This document shows, piece by piece, positions 49,601 through 61,600 of a DNA stretch of 64,000 nucleotides. The stretch is from positions 28,639,626 to 28,703,625 of the forward strand of contig CM063110.1 in NCBI GenBank assembly GCA_031841125.1, read 5' to 3'. Origin of the DNA: Acanthococcus lagerstroemiae (lineage: Eukaryota > Arthropoda > Insecta > Hemiptera > Eriococcidae). Made by a program: the position numbers and the translations under genes. How positions within the stretch are numbered: the first letter of the stretch is position 1; every line of letters starts with the position of its first letter. The notes below the pieces were generated by a model, which was not told the origin of the DNA, searched no databases, and saw nothing but the letters and a program-made list of their open reading frames with translations.

Positions 49601-52600
49601 TATGGCTGTTACAAATTGTTGAATGAAGTGTTAGTGTTCACTGCTTTGTGAAAATCATTGCCAGCCACAGTTAAGCAGCGTTCTTTTTTCGAAGTTCTCT
49701 AGTTTTGAAGTTGCTGTAGGTCTTTTTGCAGAAGAGTATTAGAAATTATCTGTATGATTAGAATCCTAACTTTTTGCCCTCAAATTTAGCTGACAATGAG
49801 ACATCATCAATTTCGCTCGTGCTGCCCACCAACATGTAACACACTTCTCGTAACTGCCGCTCGTTTATACTTACGATTTATTATTTTCAGAGAATTCAAA
49901 CAGTTGCAACAAACGACCGAGCAAATCACTGAATCGACCGAAGGGAAGATGTTACCTCCTAATTTCACTCGTGTACCATCCGATCGCGATGTGAGCGAGG
50001 GCAAAATGACGCGTTTTGAATGCCGGGTTACCGGTAAACCATATCCAGATGTGACATGGTTCATTAACGGAAAGCAAATAATAGACGATGCCACCCATAA
50101 AGTACTTGTTAACGAATCCGGCAATCATGCTCTCATGATCACCAGCGTCTCACGAAATGACTCTGGCGTCGTCACTTGCGTTGCCCGAAATAAATCCGGA
50201 GAAACATCTTGCCAGGTTAGAACACCGATCCACTTTACCCCTATGCAATATTAACTATAGGCTCGGCTGTAATTATACAAAATTTTATGTGTTTCAGTGC
50301 AATTTGAACGTAATTGAAAAAGAATTAATGATTGCACCGAAATTTGTTGAACGATTTACCACGGTTACGGTTAAAGAAGGTGAACCAGTGTCATTCAGCG
50401 CTAGAGCAGTTGGTACACCTGTGCCTAGAATTTCATGGCAAAAGGTGAGAATTATTATATCAAAGTTAGTATGATGAGGAACGGTAACCGAGTTTCGAAA
50501 TCCTGAGTTACCTGTTGCCACTTTGCAGGATGGCGTGCAAATTACGGAATCGCCGTACGTTGCCGTGAATTCCGACGGTGGAGCTTCAACATTAGACATT
50601 GCTCAAGCCAGGACGTCGGATGCTGGGTGGTACCAGTGTACCGCTCAGAATGTTGCCGGCTCCACCGCCACACGAGCACGACTTTTCGTTAAACGAGCCG
50701 CTCCGGAGGATATGACGGATGACGGGGCACAGAGATTACGTTTCCCGCGTCCTACGAAGGTCATCGAACCTGAGTAAGTGAATATTATGTTGCAGCGATG
50801 GTTAAAGCCATTCTTGAGTCTGAGGATGTTTCTGCAAAACGACTTGAAATTATAGCTGCTATTTCTCTAATAAGCTAAAAGGAGAGATCCTCCAGGAGCA
50901 GCCAGGATAGTTAGGGACAGAATCAGTTATTGAACCTGATAGATAGATAGACAGACAGGTACACTGGCTGTAGAACCGCTCGTTAGACTTGACGGTTAGT
51001 GAAACAAACTGACATGTGAGAGACATAAGGAGGGAAACTGACATACTCCAGCACACTGATGCAGTGTCGGACCGCGTAGTAGACCGCGCCAGTGTCCTGG
51101 GGCCTTCACGGGAGCTAGAGGCAGTGGATGAAACGCATAGTATTTTCTAAATGGGTAATCAATTTTCGTAAATGAGTGGTGTTCAGAGTAATCTTGATTT
51201 ACAGGCCAGAACCCGGTCCAGAAGTCATCTACTTACGACACGTGGAGAGAGCAAAACCACACATGCCTCGTCCCGAAGATGATCGAATCTATCCACCACC
51301 GCACTTCATCGTTCCATTATCCGATATCACCCAGGTTGAAAACGGCCGAATTCATTTCGAAGCTCGTATCGAGCCTGTCGGCGATCCGTCGATGCGGGTG
51401 GATTGGTTTCATAATGGACGACCATTACCAGCGAGTAAGATTTTTGATAGCTGAAACTTTGTCTTGAATACATTAAGATATGTTCATAAACAACTATGTT
51501 CCCATGTTGCAGGCTCGAGAATAAATACTGTTTTCAGCTATGGTTTTATCGCCTTGGATATGTTGAATATCATCGAAGAAGATGCCGGGGAATATACCTG
51601 CCGTGTGTCCAGCAACTCCGGAGCTGTTGAATCTACTGCTTATCTTAAAGTACAAGGTAAAGAAGTTCTTGAAAAATGAGATATAAATGCAAACTAACCG
51701 ATGGATCAAGAAAGATGTTCTCGAAGATATGTTTACGAGTGGATAGTTTATGATCATAAGTTATACATTATGTCTTAATCTGTTCTAATAGAACGAGCTG
51801 CAATCGAACGTTCGAGTCAATATCCAGACAGTCTACCGTACATTGACCAGCTAGAAGACTATTCAAAATATCAACGCACTGAAAGTGTAGACGAAACTAA
51901 CGCGCAACGCCCCACGTTCATCCGACCACTCCATGATCTGGGAGAACTGCACGAAGGACGAAATGCGCACTTCGAAGCGCAATTGACTCCTGTCAGTGAT
52001 CCCACGATGAAAGTCGAGTGGTACAAAGATGGAAAGCCAATTACAGCTAGTAAGAAACTGTCTATGTGATAGTTTTTGGAAGTTGGTTTGGCCCTATGGA
52101 TACATTTTATATGTTTCTTTTTTCTTTTCTTCCTGTAGGCTCTCGTATAACCACTATCTTCAACTTCGGCTATGTCTCTCTCAATATTCTGCACCTACGG
52201 GTTGAAGATACCGGCTTATACACACTGAGGGCTGTCAATCGATGGGGAGAAGCTATTTGTCAGTCTACTATCAGAGTTATTGGTAAGATGTCATCGTGTA
52301 TTAATAGCTCTTAAGCATGACTTTGTGGCCATTTCGTTCTGACCTACTAATATTGGTACTAGCCGTAGTGTGAGATACTGTTCGAGTATTGAAGAATTTT
52401 GCTACAGACCTTAAAGCCGAGTTTATCTTTGCTCTTTTTCCAAGACGTGTTGGTTGATATGAATGTAGGGCAAAATTTCGTGCTACGGCTGAATGTTGAT
52501 CAACCTACTCGCATCCTTTCAGCTTATTAATAATGTAACGAGAGGTTGTAATGAATTTCGATGTTTTCCTTTGCTGAATTGGTAATCATACGTGCGTGAT

Positions 52601-55600
52601 CTTACAGGTCGATCTACCGTTACCGGTAACTTAGGAATACCGGAACAACAGCGTTACATTGACCAGTGCGAGGCGTTGGAAAATTACCAACACCAACAAC
52701 ATATGTACAAGACTGAACCTGAACCACCTGAAAGTACTTCACCACCAGAATTCATAACACCGATCAAAGCTCAAAAGAACATTCAAGAAGGGGGATTTGC
52801 TCATTTTGATGCTCGACTTGAACCATTAAACGATTCCACATTGAAAGTGGAGTGGCTTAAAGACGGCAAACCTGTTGAAGCCAGTGAGTGTTCGACACAG
52901 TTTCTTGGAGATAGAATATTGACCTTGGGATATAATATTGACTCAGTGATCAATGGCTTATTCGTTTCATTTCCAGGTTCACGTATTACAACATTTTTCA
53001 ATTTTGGTTACGTCGCATTAAGTATAAAATCCGTAACAATACACGACGCTGGAATTTACACTTGCCGCGCATACAATAATCTCGGCGAAGCGTCTACATC
53101 CAACGAGCTAAGTGTAATTAGCAAAGAAAACGTCATTTACGACAGCCAGCATCCCGAAGGATTGCAGCAAATTCAGCGTCTCGAAGATTCTAGGTCAGTT
53201 CTGATTCATGGTAAAACGGTATCAGCTCTGTGGTACTGTGTGAGCTTGTGTACAGGGGTGAGATTGCAAGGATTGAATGATCATTAGAAAATGTGGAAGC
53301 AGATAATGAAGCTGAGGCTCTCACTCTCGCTTACAAGATTTTACGAGATGATTATTTCAATTTCTGAACATATCAAATGAGACTCCTTACTTGGCAGGTT
53401 CTTGACTAAAACAGACGAATGTGAATAACTTTTTTCGGGTTTGTAATCACTTTACTTGTATGTTTGTTTGTAGTCGTTATCATAAGAAAACTGAACAAGA
53501 AACAAGAGTCACCCAGAAGCCACGATTTTTGGGACCTCTGAAAGGAACAAACAAAATAGTGGAAGGACAGCAAGCCCATTTTGAGGCTAGAGTTGAGCCT
53601 CAGGATGATGCTACGTTACAGGTGAGACCGTTCAAACAGTTCGAAGAGTTCCAAATTGCGTACATCTGTATGTAACGTTCTTGGAAACCATCTAATATTG
53701 GAAAATATGTTTACAGATCGAATGGTATTTCAACGGGAAATTATTAATGAGCGCTAACCGCACTCAAACGTACCACGATTTCGGTTATGTCGCCTTAGAC
53801 ATCCTCAGTGTCCGCGGTGATGATGCCGGAACATACACGGTTGTCGCTAGAAACGCTCTTGGAGAAGCAAAACTGTCGGCTTCGATGCAAGTTGAAAGTA
53901 AGCTCTCTTTATGTACTGAAACCCTGGCCTTTGACTCCCCACCATTGAAAAAATGACTAGCATCAGAGACAGTCGAATAGACCGACCGATAGATTCCTAT
54001 TCCCGAACAAAAACTACTGGATCGAAGATCGACGAGTTGCCAAAGACGAACCACTTTGACTTTTTGTTCTCCTTAAAAAATTACCCCAGGATTCAAGAAA
54101 GCCGTCACAATAAGACAACCGAACAGTCCATGATTTAAGACTGAAACTATTTACTAAACACCTCTCTCCATCTTCAACAACTGTGCCACCAGACAAGATG
54201 GAAATATAACCAGGCTCCCTCACTCTTTGACAAAAAGACCTCTAGATTGGCAGGCTAGCAGACAGTCTAAACTTCAGCATCAAATACAGAGTGTAGCAGA
54301 ATGACCAATTTCTGGAATACCGGGAAGTCAGGGAATTCTGAAGAAAATTTTACGATGTGAAAGTATTGTACAATTTTTTCTGTCAGACTCCATTGAACAT
54401 TCTTTTTTTTTTTTTTTAATAATTTGTTTGTTATGAAAAAGGTGGAAAATGGACTGAAAAAATTTGGAAAAGTCTAGGAATTTTCTGGAAAAAACTGGCC
54501 ACCCTGTATACGAAAACCTGCCTCTTCGATGTTACAGCTAGCTCCCTGATTTCTCTTGAAGGAAGGGGAAAAAGACTACCGAAAACTGATACATATGTGC
54601 AGGCACTGACAGACAAAAACTCCTAAATTTAAACCATATGCTGTATACTAGCCTTTTTCTCCCCCCTGAAAAACTTTGAAATTCGAGGGGAAATCATGTA
54701 AATCGAGGCAAACAAGAAGCAGGCAGAGACTAACAAAAATTATGTGATCCAAGACCGAACGCCAAAGAAGCGAGTCCCGAAAGAGATGAGGGTATGAAAT
54801 GGTCGGAGGCAAACCCTCAAGTTCCTTTTGAAGCTCGTAAAATACATACATCGTGATTGAACGATACTTCGAGTTCAACCACACTGAAATGGTTCTCTTG
54901 GTTGCAGCAAGAGCAAGCATCGACACGTCGAGTATGCATCGTGGGTTGTACGAAAAAACGCGAAAATTGGAGGATAAATTCGTGGAACCGAAATACGAAA
55001 TAGAAGAGATTTCAAAATCGAAACCGATCTTCACTGTGCCGCTGAACGAAGTGCCCCCGGTTAACGAGGGTAGGAATATTCATTTGGAATGTCGTTTGGA
55101 ACCTATGGGAGACCCTACGATGAGGGTTGAATGGTTCCACAACGGCAAACCGGTTACGGTCGGTGAGTAAATTGGTCTTCTTAAGAAGTAAAGGTAAAAC
55201 GTCAAAATAAGTTCTGGGCGAACAATTGGAAACCAAATTTCAAGTTGCTGGAAACTTAGTTGGTTTCACTTCAACTGCATCTAGCTTTTGTGTGTTATTC
55301 GTCTCAGTTCATCATCGGCTCGCCAATGTGAATTTGCGGGCATTTCAACATTGTACCGCAGCCCTTCTCTAAATTATGTCGTTTTTACAGGCTCTCGATT
55401 TAGAACTTACCACGATTTCGGATACGTAGCTTTGGATATAATCCACGTTACCTCTTTAGACTCCGGCGAGTACACGGTACGAGCTACCAATCACCTCGGG
55501 TCCGCTCACACGTCTAGCTGCCTCAGAGTAAGTTCATGTTTTGAAGTTGTCCTGTAAGATAGTATTTATGAACTCTGTGTCTGAATAATGTAACGTTCCC

Positions 55601-58600
55601 ATAGGTAATCTCTCGATCGGACATCTTGACTGACAGTCAAAATGAGAATGCGCTGGAACAGATCCAATATCTAGAGGATGCGTCACGATACCAGCGTCAT
55701 CAAGTCGAAGATACCACCATAATGCAGGTTCCTCAGTTCACTCGTCCATTACATAATTTGGAAACAGTGGAAGGCACTAACGTGCATTTGGAATGCAGGC
55801 TGAAGCCTGTAGGAGACTCGGCCATGAAAGTAGACTGGTTTGTGAATGGGCGCCCTGTTCCTACGGGTAAGTGTCGTTCAGTTTTTGAATTGTAGTTATT
55901 TTAGTGTGTACACTGCAGGATGCCTAGTTCTGGAAAAGTCGGAGATTTTCGGAAATATTTCTGAAAAAGCATTATGCATATACGAGAGCTTCCGAAAGTG
56001 TATTTTCACGTGTTGTCCTTTGAAGTGCTCGAAGCCAAAATGAAGGACTAGTTTTTTTAAATTCTTATATCTTGGTTTTGTATTTATGTTTTTATTCTTT
56101 GTAATAAAGCTGCAAAATTTTAAAGGTTGGGCACATCTTTTCGTACGCTCTGTAACTTCATTAACTCACCTTTTGGACCGCTAGGGAAAAGTAAAGGAAA
56201 ATCAAAGAATTTCATTTTAGAAAAGAACTGAGCACTCTGCACTGTACTCTATATGGGTTCGGATGCTCTAATTTCCTTTCTCATTCTCGAAATCGTTTAT
56301 GAACGAGTAAATGGAATCCCCAACTTTGCTTGAAACTTGTTTATGCTGGAACCCCTTTCCGATATTGAAAGATTAATACTGCCTTTTGGAAGAATGTGTG
56401 CTTTAATTCTTTGTCATTTTGACCAATTACAGGACATAGATTCAGACCCGCCTATGACTTCGACTACGTCGCCCTTGATTTACTAGGAGTGTATCCCGAA
56501 GATTCTGGCGTGTACACTTGTCAAGCTAGAAACCAACTCGGAGAAGCAGTTACCTCATGCGCCGTCAAAATCTTAGGTACAGAATTCATCGTGCCCTTCT
56601 TAATTTTTGAGAACATTCGGTTGTTGACGTTTCAGTGAGTTATAATTTACTGTATTTTTAGGCAAAAAAGATCTAATGTTGGAAAGTCAGCATCCCGCTG
56701 GATTGGAAAAAATTCAATATTTAGAAGACTCAACTCGTTTCAAAAGAACCGAGCTAGTCGACGAGGTCGTGAATATCAGGCCACGGTTCATAACCCGACC
56801 TAAGAATCTGGAGAACATGAAGGAAGGACAGCTAGCTCATTTTGAATGCAAACTCGAACCAGTCACCGACTCGAATCTCAAAGTCGAGTGGTTCAAAAAC
56901 GGCCATCCCATAATCATCGGTACGTTTCACTTATTTCTGTTGAATAGGTATTTCATTGAAGTTAGTTATCTTAACGCTATTTGACGCGTCCTCAGGTCAT
57001 CGTTTCCGTCCAATACACGATTTCGGTTACGTCGCTCTCGATATCATCGACTTGATTGCCGAAGATTCGGGCACGTACACCTGCAGAGCTGTAAATTTAG
57101 TCGGAACTGATGAAACTTCTTGTACACTGAAATGTCGAGGTAATCATTCTGTTTGTCTTCATCTTCATGTTTGCCATTTTGCCATTAACCTATTGTTCTT
57201 ATTGTCCGTGTGTATGTGTTTCAGGAGGAGCCCAAATTCTGACAGACACTCAAAACGAAGTGGGATTGGAGCAAATTCATCACTTGGAAGAACGAGGCAA
57301 ATTTCACAGACCAGAACAGGAAGAAGATATTACCAAGCAGGCTCCGATATTCACATCGTCGTTGAAAAATTGCGATATCAAAGAAGGTCAAAGGGCGCAC
57401 TTCGAATGCCGATTGATTCCTGTGTCGGATACAACCATGAAAGTGGAATGGTTCCATAATAACGTTCCAATTAAGTCGGGTAAGCTAATTTTCCAACGAG
57501 AGCGCGCGAATACCTTTGGTGAAATATTTTTATGGTTGGGTTTTCTCTCGTATAGGTTCAAGGTTCACCGAAACAAACGCGTTTGGTTTCGTGGCTCTGG
57601 ATATTATGCAGTGTCTGCCCGAAGATGCTGGGGTGTACACGTGCCGAGCCACCAATATCCTCGGAGAAGCGTTAACATCAGCTAATCTACATGTCCTAGG
57701 TAATATTGCATTTGAGTTTCTAACTTTATATTCTTAGGTCTCGTGAAAGCTCCTCTCCACCAGTCCATAATAATAACGATGAAGATAGTTCTGGACGTGG
57801 CGGGGTTGTGCTAGAGTGACTGTATTAACGTTATTATTCCGTCATTAGCTCGCAAATCAATTTACTTGGAATCGCAACATGAAGAAGCTCTAGGTAGATT
57901 ACACCAGCTGGAAGATAGATCTCGTTTCCAGCGCCCGTCCATTCCTGACGACGTGATCACCCAAGCGCCTGTATTTACGCAACCGATAAAAGACGTTCAC
58001 GCAGCTGAAAGTCAAGCTGCCCACTTCGAAGCGCGTCTGATTCCCGTGGGAGATGACAAATTAAAGGTTGAATGGTTGAGGAATGGAGTCCCAATACAAG
58101 CTTGTATGTGTTTCTCATTGTTATGCTAGAATCGTACAAATTATACCCTTCGTTCCGATTTGTGAATTCGTGTGAATTTTTGCAGCTAATCGAGTTACAA
58201 CTATGCACGACTTCGGTTACGTCGCCCTGAATTTGAAATACGTGTATCCGGAAGACTCGGGCACGTACACGTGTCGAGCCACGAATGAACTTGGACAGGC
58301 TGTTACGTCGGCTACGCTGATCGTTCAATGTAATTGAAATCTTGTCATTCAGTTATGTAGTTGGCTTCATTTGCAATCATTAATATACTGTAATCTGATT
58401 GCAGCTAAAGCAGCATTGTTATTAGACACTCAACATCAAGGAGCTCTTGAGAAATTACAGAGACTGGAAGATTCATCAAGGTACCAGCGAAAAGAAGAAG
58501 TGGAAGTGGAAGTCAAAGAAGCACCAAGGTTTACGGTTCCACTGAACGGACCCACTGAACTGGTTGAAGGCCAGAGTGCTCATTACGAATGTCGTATTGA

Positions 58601-61600
58601 ACCGTATCCAGATAGCACCCTCAAATTAGAATGGTACCACAACAACCAGCCAATTCAAACAGGTATGTATTATACCGAACATCTCTCGACCTTGGGTATC
58701 CAAGATTGAAAGATCGGGGCATTTTTGGATGCATTTACTCCATGCAGTAGAGAAGAAAGCTTTAAATTGAACTGAGAACTTTCTGTCCAGGCCATCGTTT
58801 CCGAACTACGTACGACTTCGGATTCGCATCTCTAGATATCCTCACTATGTATGGTGAAGATTCGGGAACTTACACGTGCAAAGCAATCAACAAACTCGGC
58901 CAGGCTGTGTCATCCGTGAAGATCAACGTTAAACGTGAGTTCCGAGTCTTCTGATTGTTAGCTGCATATTGTAACTTGAAGATCAGATTCTAATGGTGCC
59001 GTTTCGTTGTTCCACAGCTCGTGCGTCCATCATTAGGGATACGCAACACGAAGGCGCTTTATCCAAAATTCAGTATTTGGAGGACGACTCGCGTTATAAG
59101 AAAGCGGCAGCTGACGATACTTACATCGCTGAAAAACCGCAATTCGGACGACCTTTGAAGAACGTCGAACACGTGCCCGAAGGTCGCAGCGTCCATTTGG
59201 AAGCGACACTGATACCTGTCAACGACCCGACCATGAAAGTGGAATGGTTCTGCAATGGAAGGCCCATTCCTCAAGGTAATGAAATTGTTCTCGAGTTGAA
59301 GTGAATTTTTTGGTTTTGTTGCTGCTTGTACTTATACTGATATACTGTTCTAATATGTTCTAGGTCATAGATTCAAAACAACCTACGATTTCGGATTCGT
59401 AGCTCTGGATATTCTATACGCTTATCCTGAAGATTCGGGAACTTACATGTGTAAAGCAAAGAATCTAGTCGGAGAAGCAGTAACCACATGTGTTGTTAGT
59501 GTTGACTGTAAGTTTCGTAGGATTTTTCTTCTAGTTATGATTTGGATTTCATGTGATCACCCTATAACTAGCTCACATTTAATGGGAGGCAAACATTATG
59601 AATTTTTGGACATCAGCATTGATTTATACTTTGATTTTCTATAGCCATCCAAGGGCTTCAGCTGGATACTTTGGATGCCGATAGACTGAAGAAAATACGT
59701 GACCTGGAGTCTTACGAAAGACCAAAATTACAAGAAGCTGAACCCGAAATGCAAAGACCAGTCTTCCTAACTCCACTGAATAAGTGAGTGTGTGGGTTCT
59801 TCTCTTTTACGCATTGCATTTATTTTATGTGATGCCGACCAGGAATGCTGTGTGGCTTATCGTTACTAATGGATTTTCTTTGTATACAGTCTTGACCTGA
59901 AGGAAGGCGAACACGCTCACTTGGAATGCCGAGTGGAGCCCATTAACGACGCTAACCTGAAAATAGAATGGTTCGTTAACGGTGTAGCGATTAAAACCGG
60001 ACACAGATTCAAAACTACCCACGATTTCGGTTATGTGGCTCTTGATATCCTGTATGCATATGCCGAAGACTCCGGCACGTACATGTGCAAAGCGACCAAT
60101 CTACTGGGCGAAGCTGTCAATACTTGCCAGATCAATGTCACCTGTAAGGATATTCGTTATATCGAAATGTAATCGGAAATGTCAATAATGTGTGCTAATT
60201 CATTTTTCCTGGCGATTCGTTTTTATAGCTCGCCGCAGTATTTATTTGGAATCGCAGCATCCAGGTGGACTCGAAAAGATTCGAGAACTCGAATCTCAAG
60301 GCCGACCTGCTAAACTGGAAATCGAAGAAGCGCCGGCAGTTCGTCCATCTCTCACCGATTTAACTGTAAGTACTGATTCACTGTAATTTGCTCTATTAAG
60401 TACATAATGCTCAACAATTCAGTGTGTTTCGGCCATACTTGAAATCCCTAGTTAGTCGCAAGAGAGGAGTGTTCTGTGCAGTAGTAAGAATGATTTCATT
60501 CGCCACTTGGTGTGTGATTTTCACAAGTGCTGGTATCTGTAATAAGGTTACAACTTACTGAAAAAGCGGGCTACTATTACAAAAAGCCATCCGGGAAGGG
60601 GGAATGTAAAATTTGTTAGAATTGAATAATTTTGACTTCTTGAACTACACATTTTCTTATTGATGTTGAATATGAAACTCTTTATCTTTCAAGAATGCTA
60701 TCAAATTTTTTCAATTTACTAGACGCCGATTTTTTAAGAATTTTTATAATTTATCACCGAGGGATACACGCAGTTTTTTTTTTTTTTTTAACTTTTTAAA
60801 ACTCATTTACAACTCTTCTGGACTTGATTAAGGTTCTTCAAGGCATGATCAAAGCTGTTTCCTTCTTGCTTATTTGAGATTCTTCAAAATTCTTACCAGA
60901 CTTTGAGACACTTCAATGATCATTTGAGACCCCAGATAGAAATGTCGACTGTACCATTAAATTTATTACGTATATGCCAAACCTACATTAAACGTAGAAA
61001 CACAGTTGACCCCATTCAGATTTCGTTGATTATCATATCCTTACCTATATTAAAGGATTTTGTTCGAAGATTACATCCTCCGTCGTCTCCATTGAATATG
61101 ATACATGTGTTTGAGGTAGAAATTTTCTCAACTTCACCGTCAACCGATTTCAAATGCAGTTGTATTGTTGATGAAAATTGGTAGTGCTACCAACTGCGCC
61201 ACAACTATGTTTCTTCATTAACAGTACTGGCCGAAGTACATGGCTTTCTTAGTTAAAACTAGTAAATATTATGATTTCATGTTCATTTTAGGGTACAACG
61301 AACGTAGTAGAAGGCAAAACAGCTCATTTCGAGTGCCAAGTTGCCCCGCTACACGACTCGAATCTTCGAATCGACTTCTATCACAACGGAAAATTGCTGC
61401 CGTCTGCTTCGAGATTCCATAGTACTTGTGACTTCGGCTATGTTTCGCTCGACATTGATCACGTGGTTCCTGAGGATGCTGGACAGTATACAGTTAAAGC
61501 AGTTAATAAACTCGGAGAATGCGCATCGTCTATCAATCTCAACGTACAAGGTAAATGCAGACTTCTTTGCAATAAGCAGGTCATTTTATCGCTGGCGGTT

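Noticed and set aside
54648..55034. 128-codon - strand frame overlapping exon 20
   Set aside because: It is the antisense shadow of the sls exon and the preceding intron.
57167..57685. Single long + strand frame spanning two sls exons
   Set aside because: The frame is open across an intron by chance. Splice sites at 57224, 57480 and 57555 and the conserved 144-base exon show that the intron is real.
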